Below are positions 46,121 to 57,920 of a DNA stretch of 64,000 nt, one piece after another (position 1 is the first letter of the stretch; each line of letters begins with the position of its first letter). Origin of the DNA: Bemisia tabaci. Lineage: Eukaryota > Arthropoda > Insecta > Hemiptera > Aleyrodidae. The notes under the pieces were generated by a model, which had not been told where the DNA came from, ran no database searches, and saw only the letters and a list, made by a program, of their open reading frames with translations. The stretch is from the NCBI RefSeq assembly GCF_918797505.1, contig NC_092800.1:23017577-23081576 (forward strand), read 5' to 3'. The position numbers and the translations under genes were made by a program.

Positions 46121-46916
46121 CGGCTATTGTCAAAATTTTGCGGAAGTAAAAAGATTCATTGAATTGGACGTAATTATGCTAAAAGGAACTAATTGTAAGT
46201 AAAGAAGGGTAGGACAGATGAGGTGCGCTCTAGAATGCTGGAAAAGAAATAATGTAAAAGGGGGTGTGATTCCTTTGGGCAAAATGGACAAGTGGGGATT
46301 TACATTAAATCAAGAGGAACTAAGCGGCAAACTATGCTAACTCATGAGCCGTGGGCATGTGAAAAGAGCAATGTGTTTTTATTCCTTAAAATTTTCAGAC
46401 GCACTCGATTATAGTATGAATACAATCTCGGAAGAATTCAAAGAGAAAACTTCGTAAGTTTTCAAAAAAATCCATGATTTGACGAGAGAAATTCTACGAT
46501 GTTCGAATGTTCATATGGTGTTTTTTCTTAGACGACAGCACGAACTTCGTCTGTCAGCACCGGAAGAGCCGAAGTGCCGGATTAGACAGTTGTGCGAGCT
46601 GTAAACCTCAGAAAGACATAAATCTCGACATGTCATCTTTTGAGGTGGACAAAATAACCAAGTGACATTAACTTAATCTTTTGAACATGTTTATTCAATA
46701 ATTGTTTATGCGTGTCAGATGTATGATGCGTTTGATTTACAACTGACGTTTCGGAGAAATGCTCGTGAGTTTTGAGCTCAAGTTCATAAACTTGCAGGTT
46801 TAAGATTTACGAAGGATGAAATATTTTGATCGATGACATGAATTTCAATGAGCGTAAAATAATTGTGTGCAGTCTTTAAGAATGTTAAGTTTCATTTACA
46901 AACTGCTTGAGCCATG

Positions 46917-47317
46917 TGAAAGTTTATATACGCTGTTAGTAACTTCACTATTGAAAAATTTTGAGTAAAATTCTGGGCCCGAGTCTATAAAACGCCAAAA
47001 ACCCCAAGTTATATGAATGCGGAGCGGAATCTATTTCCCGTACAGAATGACATACGCACCATTACGGTGCGGAATCTACTCTTTTTGCGGAATGTCATAC
47101 GCTTTCAAGTGCTAATTTCGCTTCGCATTCACATCAGTCGGAGTTTTTGAACGCCAAACAGACTCCAGCACCGAATTTTACTCCTCGAGTTATAACAACC
47201 AGTATTCCGTACCATTTCAATCAGAAATTTAAAAATAACTCGAAGCATATATATTCCAAATATTTCCGAAAGTTGAGGTATACAAAAATTGCTTACGCGG
47301 AATAGTTGTGATTTGCA
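46917..47317. mobile_element. ~400-bp insertion found only in copy 2
   Basis: Copy 1 runs 'tttacaaactgcttgcaagg' without a break at about 24704. Copy 2 has about 400 extra bases containing an inverted pair, 'aacgccaaaaaccccaag' with 'tatgaatgcggagcg' (about 46990-47020) against 'cttcgcattcacatcag' with 'gtttttgaacgcc' (about 47120-47157). Relatives of this palindrome lie near 32490-32770. The target duplication is unclear ('ttg' at most). Confidence 0.65.
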
Positions 47318-47698
47318 GGGGACGGTTACCAGCCGCCAACCTTTGGTCTACGTCTCGACTGTTCTACTTCTACATGCTATAGGCGAATACAACTATTACA
47401 GCACCTAAGGACCCGCTTTTGCCTACCTTCTTAATTGAAGGCAAACAAGTATATAGCTCCCAAAAAACTTAAACTGGTAGTGCTGAACAAGATGAAAATT
47501 TTACGCAAAATTGAGGCCTGAAATACTTCATGAAATGATTTAATTACCCAGTACTAAGGTGTGGATTTCAGACTTTGTAAAGGTGACCATTGTTATTTTC
47601 GTGTCCTTTTACCTCTGATAAGTCTATTCGCACGGCTGTATCTCTTGCGTGCCACTGACTAATTCAAATGGGTGCTCACTACTTGGTTTACCCCCAAC

Positions 47699-48461
47699 TG
47701 ACTGTTTATTGAAACTGATAGACAAAGCTATAGACAAAGAAGACACAGCGAGTATGGAGCGATCCAATTGGTTGTAACTGGTGGTTCTAACAGACTGAGG
47801 AGGAACATGATGGATTAACTGTCGGGTCCCTTGTCGGTTGCCGTTAATGGAGATGTTGCATGTGTGAGGAATTTGCGATTTGACTCTCGATTCATACGTA
47901 AAAGTTCGTGAGAAACACGGTGGTGCCACTGGTTTTCTCTGAAATCAACTCCCAAGCTCAAAAAGCAGCTCTCAAAGTGAGGCCAAAATGGAGGGGATAT
48001 CCCACGCCATCCTGAGAGTCCACCTCTACATCAAGACAAACTCTCCATGCAAAGATAGGGAGCAAATACATTGACGGGGCTGCTACTTTATTTGGGAACT
48101 CTAAGACTGAAAACACGGCATTCTTGCTAATGTATTCGCTCCCTGTCTTTGGCATGGAGAGTTCGTCTTGATGTAGAGGTGGACTCTCAGGATGGCGTGG
48201 TATATCCCCTCCATTTTTGCCTCAACTTGGGAGCTTTTTTGAGCTTGGGAGTTGATTTCAGAGAAAACCAGTGGCACCATCGTGTTTCTCGCGAACTTTT
48301 GCATAAGAATCAACAGTCAAATCGCAAATTCCTCACACATGTAACATCTCCATTAGTGTACACTTTGTCCATTGCAGTCACCCGCTTTCACCAATAGAAT
48401 CCCACCATATCCCTATTGTCTTCTTTGTCTATAGTTTTGTCGATCAATTTCAATAATCGGC
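47699..48461. mobile_element. Long compound palindrome, family B (copy 2)
   Basis: Counterpart of 25101-25850. Substitutions are present in both arms, so the arms are no longer held identical. It is non-coding. Confidence 0.75.
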
Positions 48462-51093
48462 CCGCTGGCCGTCTCGTGATTCCGACTCCCTTGCAGCGCT
48501 TCGCGCTTCCAGTATTTTACCTCTGGCTTGACGGGACTGTGAGCCGAACTGGGTCACCTGGAGGCTTCTGGCAGATTAGTCCAAAACCGTGAACTGGTGG
48601 AAAGGGAGGCGCCAGTGGGGCAGGGCGGAGGCGCGGGCGCCCGAGTCAAAATCCGCGAACCCCACGCGAGGGGGGGGGTGTGAGGGTGGGGGCGGATGAA
48701 TGATGGGTGCGCGCGTTGTAGCCCGTTACGAGAGAGGAAGCGTTTCAGGAGCTTTAGTGCCGCACTAATGAAAAACCCCGCAAGGACCTTGAGATGTTGC
48801 CAAATTTCCTTTGATGATCGAGCATTTTTGGGAAACTTAGTAAATATTTTTCTCCCAATTTTTCGGAGAATTTTGTTCACAGTTCAACCTAAAGTTCCTG
48901 AAAATTTCAAGGAAAAATATTTATAACTTATACCTCAAAAACTAAAAAAAGGAAAGAAAAAAAAACGGGTAAACAAGGCTAAAAAACAACATAACATAAA
49001 GCCTGAGAAGTTTCAGGTCGGTTTCAACCCCTTCTCAACCAGGAATAAATAATATATAAAATTATAGGAATCAAAATACCTAGATCCCCAATAGTGATAA
49101 CCCCAATAAAGTTAATGATTAAGTTACGATTGGTTGATAAAGTTATGATTAAGTTATCACTAGACGGGGGTCTACGTATTTTGATTTTTATAATGTTTTA
49201 TATATATTTTTGTCTCCTGGTTGAGAAGGGGGTTGAAACGACCCCGAAACGTCCGAGGCTTTATGTTTAGTAGTTTTTTAGCCTTGGTTACCCATTTTCC
49301 TTCTGTCTTTTTTTAGTTTTTGAGGAAAGTTATGAATACTATATATTTCTGTCTCCTGGACGAGAAGGGGTTAAAACCACCCCAAAACGTCCCAGCCTTT
49401 ATATTTTGCTGTTTTCAACCTTGGTTACCCGTCTTTCTTGTGTTACTTAGTTAAACTATCCGGGCTATTTTCGTGTACTTTGGTATCCTAAAAATAAACA
49501 TCTTATCGATAGAAATTTGGCAACATTCGAAGGGTCATACGGTGTTCTTGCTCAGCACGGTAGTTAGGCGGTGTCGTTTTCGCGTTCGCTCCCGCGACTC
49601 CCGCCCGGGTTTTTTTTCCGCGCGCGCATCTTGAAATTCTCCGCTGCGCGCGGTGAAATCCGCGTATGTGGGTGTAGTTCGCATCGGCACTTGGGTGGTT
49701 TTCGCTCTGCGGGGCTCGAGCAGCGGAACCAATTAACTCAATTACCGCTCACCGTTTCCTGTCCCTGTTTTGCGCCCGTCCGGGACCCCACGTTGACGCG
49801 TCTCACCTCTATCCGTCGTTTCCGATCATGTGTTCATGTGCGTAGTCACTAGTCAGTCCCTTGAGTGCTCGGCGGGCTGATTATTGAAATTAATAGACAA
49901 AGCTGTAGACATAGAAGATATAGAAAGTATTGAGCGATCCTATTGGTTAAAATGGGTGGTTAATGGATAAAATTGTGAAAAAAGAACGTGAAATGTCATG
50001 TGCTTAACGCATGGTTCTGGAATTCTTGAAATTGCCCGATCTTTTTAATGAGAGTAAAAGTGAAATAATAATGCAACTATTTCAACTCCGAGCGCGATTG
50101 TATGGTATCTTGACTTTTGACAACCTTAATTTCTATGCTTTGGTTCAGCTGTTGCATGTTTTTATAATTTTGAACAACACGAGGCAAGGAAGGAAGATTG
50201 CTCAACTAAGTAAGGAACCTGCCAAAACCGTTGTTGCGCGCAATTTGATTCAAGTAGACTATTATTTTTCTTTTGAGCGGGGATTTGAAATTCCTCGTAA
50301 CCAACGTCAAATAAAAACTATCGTATTTTAGTTAGGCGTTGGTTTCCCAAATCTTCATTGCCCATCGTGTTCTACGTGACGTTTTGATTAAGAAACTTGT
50401 ATCAGAATGCCTAAATTCGTACCTTGTCTGCTGGACCATTCCATCGTTCCGAAAGATATCAGAATGTCTGATACAAAACAATTAACGTCTGAGTAGCTAA
50501 AATTGCATAAGCATCCAATTGAAGGAAAACTTGACGAAGTGCCGGGTCTTGCAGCATACAGCACGCGCTAAAATTGCACAGCTACAGGAGAGATCGGAAT
50601 ATCTTCTGCAAAACAATGTACTGTGAGTACTAAGTGGGTCTCCTGACTTTTCTTGACTTTCCGAATTTTCTAGACTGCCGGGAATCCTGTGAGATTCCCG
50701 AGAGTTTTCCGATTTTCCCGTCTTTGATGATCTTGATAACGATTTAAAAATACAAAAAAATCCTTCCTCCAGCATTTTTTCCACTTTTTAGGAAGCGGAT
50801 CCACGCAGCATTTTCAATTTTTGAAAGCTAAATCAGACATTGGACGTCCTTTTCCGAAGGAAATAACGTAACTCCATTCCAAAGTTGCAAAATCTACACA
50901 ATTCCTACACAAGTATCTACACAATTTCTTTCTTTACCCGAAAATGACAGCACGATTTCGATGCGAAATTTTGGCGGTTTTTGCGTCTAGTCATAAAAAA
51001 GCATTAAAATTTTCGATAAAAAATACTCAATAATTTATGAGTAATAATAAAATTTTCGAAATGAAACTTGACAACGCTGAAACGAAGTTACGT

Positions 51094-51579
51094 TTTTTCG
51101 TGCGGAAAACGACGGAGTGTCGGGCCTCCCGTTCGCCCACCGATTTCCGCGCGGCGCGCGGCCCTCCCGCCCGACGTTGCCAGGCCGCGGGGAATTCCTC
51201 CAATTTCTCCTCACTAATTAATGTAAAACAGTGAAATCCGAGCGCGCGGCCCGGGGCGTCGGCAGCGGCGTTAGAGCCGACATGAATTATGAATTAATCG
51301 CGTTTGATTTTGCTGAATGGCTCGGCTGCGCGGCCTCCGTGAAAGCTCTAATTGAAGCTCCTGCAACGGCGGCGGCTTTATTAGTTACGCTCATACGAGC
51401 GCTTTCGACTGCGGCCGCGTCGAAAATTATGTGGCTCGTGGGCGGCGGGTGGTGGACTCGGTGCATGGGTGCAGCGCCTCGGAAAAATGAAAAGTGCTCG
51501 GTCGGATGGGACTGGACTCGCCGAGTGCAACACGCAGCCCGGTGTTGCCATGTTGGCCGTGTTGGCTTTCTAGGGCACC
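51094..51579. other. CpG-rich conserved block (copy 2)
   Basis: Partner of 28790-29275, differing at only a few sites. No gene is called. Confidence 0.4.
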
Positions 51580-51597
51580 TTACCGAGAACCAGAGAT

Positions 51598-51727
51598 GGA
51601 AAATTTCATGAAAATTATTCGAATGAAATTTCACGAAATTTCATGAAATTTATTCGAATGAAATTTCACGAAATTTCATGAAATTTATACGAATGAAATT
51701 TCACGAAATTTCATGAAATATATTGAA
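51598..51727 (+). repeat. 35-bp tandem repeat, three full units (copy 2)
   Basis: One more unit than the copy-1 array. The extra unit reads 'ttatacgaatgaaatttcac'. Confidence 0.85.
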
Positions 51728-51799
51728 ACTTTTGGGGATATATTCAGGGGGCTAAGAGCCGCTTAGAAACAGTGATTCTAAATTTTGAAATTTTTTACC

Positions 51800-52136
51800 G
51801 AGAGACAAGAGACCCTCCACTAGTATCTTGGCCATTGTGGAAGCTTTTACTTTCTGGACTTCAGCACTCCACTGTTGACTTACCTACATGGTTGATGTTC
51901 AACAACGTGTTGGCAGTTTCGTTTTGCAAACAAGCCGAAAATGGCCGACGTTTCGGAAACTTGTTTGGCTCATGACGTCATCCGAAGCTCATCATCGACC
52001 ATGTAGATAGGTCAACAGCCGGAACTAGGGTGATGACTGTTGCTCCCTAGTAATTGTCCATAAGGAATTATTGAAACCCCGAAAGTAAAAGCTTCCACCT
52101 GTCGCTAGGAGGCCAGTTGAGGGTCTCTTGTCTCTG
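51800..52136. mobile_element. hAT-type MITE (copy 2)
   Basis: Counterpart of 29461-29797. The first base is G instead of C; the rest of the ends and the TTTTTACC flanks are kept. Confidence 0.83.
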
Positions 52137-52609
52137 TTTTTACCCCAAGCCTAAAATATTCGCGAATAAATTAATTGGAGCCTGGCTAAATTTTATAGAA
52201 TCATCTTCCCTCTTGAGTCTGTAATATGCACTTATCGATCGATTTCGAGGTATGCACTTATAGGGTTAAAAACTCACGTAAATGCGATTTGAGAGAAGGC
52301 GAGAGAATTACGAACCAAGCGGGAATTGCTCACCTGGAACATGAAAAAAACACAAATAGTTAGAAAAACGCAGGTACAAAAACAGAAGTATTAAATTCTA
52401 CTGGTATTTTGAAAATTCAACGTAGCACTTCTATGAACAAAAGTTCCCAGCTTTTCCCCGACTTTCAAAAATTTGTCTCGCTGCACTGAAAAAAATAGTT
52501 CTGTTCACAGGGCTAGTGCACTTTCTCTGTTACTACAGAAGTTTCCTTTATTAGGACAGAGTACTCTGTGCTCACAACCGAAGTTCTTTTCTCACGGTAG
52601 AAAAGTCCT

Positions 52610-53509
52610 GTGTTGTGTCAACAAGGGTGTTGTTTGTCGCCAACCTTATTTAAAGTGTACCTGGAAGAAGTTTTAAATGAATGGAAAAGATGCTGTTCGG
52701 GAATGGGCGTCCCGCTACGTGAAGATGGCACCCTTTATACTCTGTGCTTTGCTGATGATCAGGTGGTAATAGCTCAGGACGAAGAAGATGCGAATTACAT
52801 GACGCGGAAGCTAGTGGAAGTATACCGAAAGTGAGGAATGGAAGTAAATGTGGTTAAGACGGAGAAGTTGGTTATCGGTGGTGATCAGCAAAGCATTGAA
52901 CTGGAGGATGGTCGGAAAATTCAGGACTGTGAAGAGTATAAATATCTAGGAGTTTGGTTAACTAAGGACGGAAATTTGGATCGGGCTATTAAAGATCGGA
53001 ATGTGCAAGGCAGGAAAGCTATCGCGATGCTAAATGGGGTTCTCTGGGACCAGAGTATCTCCAAGGAGACCAAAAGGAAAATTTACAACGTCATCGTGAA
53101 GAGTATCGTAACTTACGGGAGTGAGGTCTGGCAACTCAAGAAAAGAACTGAAGACATGCTTAGGGCAACTGAGATGGACTTTTGGCGGAGGTCTGCTGGC
53201 ATCTCAAGAAGAGAGCGTATCCGCAATGTAAAAGTACGCGAGATCATGGGTGTAGAGAAGGACATCGTGCACGATATCAGGTCCAAGCAGTTGGTCTGGT
53301 ATGGACATGTGCGAAGGATGGCAGACGACCGGTTGCCCAAGCAGGTCTTCGATTGGGTTCCTCCCGGAAGGCGACGGCGTGGACGTCCTGTGAAAGGTTG
53401 GCGACAAGGGGTGGAGGAGGAGATCAGAAGGTGCCAATTGCCTGATGATCTCTGGGAGGATAGGGGGCAATGGCGATTGGGCGTCGCAGAGCGCGAGGCG
53501 GCGCTATAA
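52610..53509 (+). pseudogene. LINE reverse transcriptase fragment with nonsense codon (copy 2)
   Basis: This copy matches the copy-1 frame except for few changes. One is a G-to-A at 52834 that turns the W75 codon into TGA, splitting the frame into 52610-52834 and 52838-53509. The FADD catalytic motif lies in the first piece; YLG, YGSEVW and the basic C-terminus lie in the second. A K-to-N change is seen at about residue 23. Its endonuclease and N-terminal RT motifs are missing as in copy 1. It is a dead fragment. Confidence 0.9.
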
Positions 53510-53525
53510 AAGCGACTTTATGTAT
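52612..53525 (+). mobile_element. 5'-truncated non-LTR retrotransposon (copy 2)
   Basis: The same insertion as in copy 1, with the same 15-bp direct repeats (52597-52611 and 53526-53540) and the same host MITE. It therefore predates the duplication. Confidence 0.88.
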
Positions 53526-56223
53526 GTAGAAAAGTCCTGTAAGTATGACAAAGAAAGTGAAGGGGCCCTGTGAACAGAAGGTTCTGTAATCAGCACCGAC
53601 CATTTTTTCGCGTCTTTTACTTTTTCTAAGCGACTCTCGGGTTTACATCCAGACCTCGCTTACTATAAGGGTAAAAAATTCCCGAGTAGGACATGCGCAA
53701 CCGCTTAGGCCACTGATACACGAACATTCCCAACTGTACAGTCTGACAAAGCGAGCGCATGCGCAGAGATTGACCATTTCCCCCGCGACTGTCGATAAAT
53801 GTACAGTGTGACAACGACATTACTCAGATGCCGAACTTTGACGGTGAGTCGTTAACGACTCGTCCAAGTTTAGCGGTACCGAAAAATTTCGGAAATTCTC
53901 GCGTCCTCTTTTAACGACGCCCAAAACGGGAGCGGGGCCCCGTTTTGAGCGCAGGAGCCCGAGATTCCTTGCAGCGCGGACCGCAGCCCGTTCCGACGTG
54001 ATAAGGAAGAACGTCCGAACGTCGCATGAACCGCCAGACGTTGCCAAATTTATTTCTATAAAAACCGAATTTTGCGAGGAGCTTTTAAATCAGTTTGCAA
54101 GTAATCAGTATTAAATAAAATAAAATATATACTATACGCTCTCGAGCCTCCTAAATTTTCATTTCTGGTAACACTTAGTTCTAGAGTTCTACCGGGCTGA
54201 TTTTCATGATTTTTACGGCTACGACAGGTTATGGTCTCTGAATGAGCCCGCTCTAATCACATTTCTGGAAATATGACCCAGGATTTTGTATACTGCATGG
54301 TAAAGTTGCGAATGCTCCCATTAAAACAATGTGAATTTTCATTTTTTGTCACAGGTCGTTTGAGCGTGCTACTAGGCCAATTTCTATAGTTTTTGCAGTT
54401 ATCGATAGGCGATAGTCCTTAAACAGGCCTGCTCTAATCAGATTTTGAAATTAGGACTGAATTTTTTTACAATCACGTCATGAAAATGGGCGAATTCGCA
54501 GAATGCTCCCCAACTGCTGCCGCTATACGCGGAAGGTTGAGCAAAGGGCGAGTAGCCTGTGCATCACCTCCGATTTTTTTAGAAATAAAAAAATGTACAT
54601 AGAATTTCGATAGAAAATGTTGGTAACTTCATTTTAATGTTGCCAAATTTCCCCTCGCAAATTGAAATTTTACCAGGAGAATTCTAGAGGTTTTCAACTT
54701 ACAATTTTTCTGAATTTCTTTCTAATCTCATTTGAAAATCCGACTTTAAAACTAATTTCACGAGTACATTCATGCAAAAAATTTTAATTGTTCAGGTCAA
54801 TTTTGCAAGTTTAAGCTGGAGTTTAAATAGCCCCCCAAAACCGCGAGTAATATGGACGTAGAACTGATAATAGGACGCATTTCTGCCAAACAGAACTATG
54901 TGCATTATGACGTAAGCCCTGTTATGTATATATTCTTATGGGTCCTAGAGTTCATGTCTTAATGCACATAGTTCCGTTTGGCAGAAATACGTCCAATATT
55001 CTCCTTACGGAGTGACGTGCACGATTACAGAGCGAAATCTACTCTTTTCGTGGAGTTTCATACGCTTTTTAATGCTAATCTTGCTTCTCAATCATATCAC
55101 TCGGGGTTTTTGGGCGGATATGGGCTCCGGCACCAAAATTCAATCCCAAATTTTTAACTGCGCGGCAAATGACAAAATCTGGCAACATTGGCGTGCTCAT
55201 ACGTCGTTTTTCCTGAGCGCACGGTCGCGTACTCCTGTTATTCCTTTGTTTGCCCTTGCCGAGGCTCAACGGCCGCTGTACCGGGCGGAGTCATTGCCCC
55301 GCACTGACTTTGTTGACTCTCGAGCAGCCCCCCCTCCCCCTTCTCCCGTCTGTCTCTCACGCTCGTCATCCGCTGTGTCAACACTCTCCAAAGCCCCAAG
55401 TTCAAAGTTGGAGCGCCATAAAAAGCCGGCTCAGACTCGGAAGTAAAAGCACGGAGCTTCTCACGTGAGCCGCCGGTTTTTTTTTTTTTTTTCAATTACC
55501 GGCTAATGTTCCTGCCGTGCGCAGCATCGCGGCGCGCTGTCGATTACGGTCCCTTATCGGGTCGCCCGCTAATTACGCAACACACTTTTCGAGGGTTTCG
55601 GCCCCCCTTGACCTTCGTCACGCGATCCCGGAGCGGTTTCCCAGGGTTCGAAAGACGCGCAGGGCCCGGAGAGAGAGTACGGAAGCCAACAGGAACATGC
55701 GAAAATCCAGCGAATTCCTCAACCGCCTGCACTGAACAAAAAAAAAAAAAAAAATTCGGGCTGTATGGACATAGCGTCCGCTCCGGGCTCAGAGATCGAA
55801 AGTTCCGGGTGCTGGAGCCGTAGCTTCGATTGCTCCGGATCGCTCGACCGAACTCACTACATGGTGCTCAAAAATTGGATTTTAGAGGTGAATTTTACAA
55901 TTTTAAGACGAGCTGCATTTCATTCATTCTCAATATCTCAATTTCTGAGAAAAGTTGCACTTATGCGCCTTGTCGTCTACGCTTACACTGAAAAAAAAAA
56001 AAGTAGTTATGTGGCGAGAGTCTATACTGATTGGAAAATCAAAGGTATGAACTGCTCGTACATACGGTGTGGCTTTCACGACTAGAGCAGAGATGTGCTG
56101 CAAACATGTCGCGTATGGAAAAGCATGTGTATGAACTTACCATTCATACATACAGTATGGACGCTGGGTCCATACGGTATGGACTAAGGGTACATACTCT
56201 CCATATGTAATACTAGCCGTTCT

Positions 56224-56322
56224 GGGCGCGCTTCGCGCGCCCGTCACGCCTAGCCGGGGCTACGCCCCCTGGACCCCCGGTCACTCGCTACGCGAGTGAC
56301 ATTCGGCTCGCTTCGCGAGCCG
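56224..56322. repeat. GC-rich hairpin cluster, right
   Basis: Four adjacent hairpins: 'gggcgcgcttcgcgcgccc', 'ggggctacgcccc', 'tcactcgctacgcgagtga' and 'cggctcgcttcgcgagccg', with 'ctggacccccgg' between. It lies 28 bp beyond the end of the tandem duplication. 'catatgtaatactag' precedes it, echoing 'ctagtacatatatg' after the left cluster in the opposite orientation. The function is unknown. Confidence 0.75.
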
Positions 56323-56583
56323 ATTTTGTAGTAGTTGCAAATTTTTTATCACTATATTTTGAAGATTTCATTGAAAACATTATGAAATTTTCACTTCACA
56401 ATTAACTTGTAGAATAATAATGGCAGGGCAAGAAATAGACTATATCTTATGGACGGTTCCCACTTAGTAAAAACAGCCAACACCACGAGAAGGTGAGGAA
56501 CCATTGTTAGCCACTTTTTTTTTTTTTTTTTTACTTTTCTGAAAAAATTTACTGAAATTTTAGTTGCGTCCCCTAAAAGGAAA
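56323..56583. other. AT-rich stretch without gene
   Basis: AT-rich sequence with a 17-T run near 56516-56532. Nothing recognisable. Confidence 0.4.
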
Positions 56584-56870
56584 CACGGACAAAAAAATTT
56601 TGTGCATGGAACCCGAAGCTGAGATCATATGGATCTCTGAAGTTTTCGGATCACGCATCCGAAAAGTTAAGGTCCATCTGCCGAAGTTCGGGTCAGACAA
56701 TTGAAGTAGTTCGGTATATACCGAAGGTTTCAGGTCACACATCTGAAGTACTCGGTGCATACCGAAGTTTTTCAGATTTCTGACCCGAATTTCGGCAGCT
56801 GGACCTCAAGTTTTAAGAGATTCATATGATCTCAACGTCGGGTCCCATGCACGAAGTTTTTTTCTCCGTG
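56584..56870. mobile_element. CACGGAG-family foldback MITE (right flank)
   Basis: A diverged relative of 22607-22915, with left end 'cacggacaaaaaaattttgt' and right end 'tttttttctccgtg', and the internal 'ccgaagttcgggtcagac' block. It is slightly shorter (287 bp) and non-coding. Confidence 0.78.
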
Positions 56871-57738
56871 TGAGTATTATATAAATTTCAACACAGCCAA
56901 ACACAGTAGAGAACCAAGGAAATCACAGTAGAACAAAAAAAAAATATAGTCGAATAACTAAAGAAAACTATTATCGAAGAAATTCTAATTATTCGAAAGT
57001 AATTAGCTGGCATAATCAATGCGTAGCAGCGTAGGAGCATGAGCGAGATTTATCATCAACTGACCGCTGGCCGCTAGGTACCTGGGTGGGCGAGCGACAA
57101 TACGTAAGCGGTGGCATATGGTTCGATTGACAGAGGAGTGGGGAACGGTCAGACGTAGGGGAAAGGTTCAGGCTGAACCGTTCAGCACAGCGCAGCGTCA
57201 GTCACCGGGTGGGGAAGAGAGTCCGGGAGGGGACACTTCCCCTCGAGTGAAATAGAAAAAGGCAGAATCCTTCGAAGTTTATATTAATGATTTGCTCATA
57301 CTAAAATGAACTCTATCTCTATTCATAGGTCGGCATCAAATTTTTCACAGTCTGTATGTGGCCCCGACCTATAATTTATGCAGCGTGAGTACATAAACTT
57401 TTTTCAGTGTAGGGTATGGACATAGACGGATAGATAGGTCGAGGTGGGCTCCCCCTCAAAAAAAACAAACAAAAAAAAACGCGTTCATAATAATTTTCCT
57501 CGAAAGAATATGTTGTACTTTGGGATAGTGCAGTAGATTATCAATCCTGGATTTAGATTTGACCCTAGTCGTTCGAGTCTAGTTTTTACGAGTCTTGAGT
57601 TTTTCGAGGAGATGAAATGGTCACATTAGCCTATAAAGAAAAGCTAAAAAAAAAGAAATTAACCGAAGCCTTGAAAAGACCATAGAGGGTCAACAGCTGG
57701 AAGATCACAGCTATGTTTTAGTGATTAGCAGATGAGTA
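56871..57738. other. Stretch without recognisable gene
   Basis: Mixed composition. A 'cactgaaaaaag'-type motif occurs in reverse near 57401 ('cttttttcagtgtag'). I see no gene, RNA or complete repeat. Confidence 0.4.
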
Positions 57739-57866
57739 AGAAATTCCCTGACTTCGCACACAAATTCCCTGACTCTTCCCACCGATTTCCTGACTTTCCC
57801 CACAAATTCCCTGACTTTTCCCACAAATTCCCTGACTCTTCCCACGAATTTCCTGATTTTCAGGAA
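57739..57866 (+). repeat. Short tandem repeat, ~24-bp unit
   Basis: About five units of 'cacaaattccctgac' plus 'ttttccc' with small changes. The motif recurs inside the adjacent 200-bp satellite ('cccacgaattctctttc'), so the two arrays are related. Confidence 0.8.
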
Positions 57867-57867
57867 A

Positions 57868-57914
57868 CGGGGTTGTCGGCGGTCTGGATACTATCCAGAC
57901 CGCCGACAACCCCG
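57868..57914. repeat. Perfect palindrome, 23-bp arms with 1-nt centre
   Basis: The arms 57868-57890 and 57892-57914 are exact reverse complements, with a single C at 57891. The core reads 'gtctggata-c-tatccagac'. It sits at the junction of the 24-bp array and the 200-bp satellite. The perfect pairing suggests a recent origin or maintenance; it could also mark an assembly or replication foldback. Confidence 0.9.
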
Positions 57915-57920
57915 CTATCT

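Larger units (their letters stand above)
33857..56196 (+). repeat. Tandem segmental duplication, copy 2 (~22.3 kb)
   Basis: It starts 'gcttgacacgctgttt', matching 'gctagacacgctgttt' at 11554, and ends 'actaagggtacata', matching the end of copy 1. It abuts copy 1 without spacer. Copy-2-only features are a TTAA-flanked palindrome (36242-36681), MITEs at 37915-38167 and 40555-40806, a foldback at 39697-40005 and a block near 46917-47317. It lacks the right end of the hAT element, with a deletion to the middle of the adjacent foldback. Confidence 0.93.
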
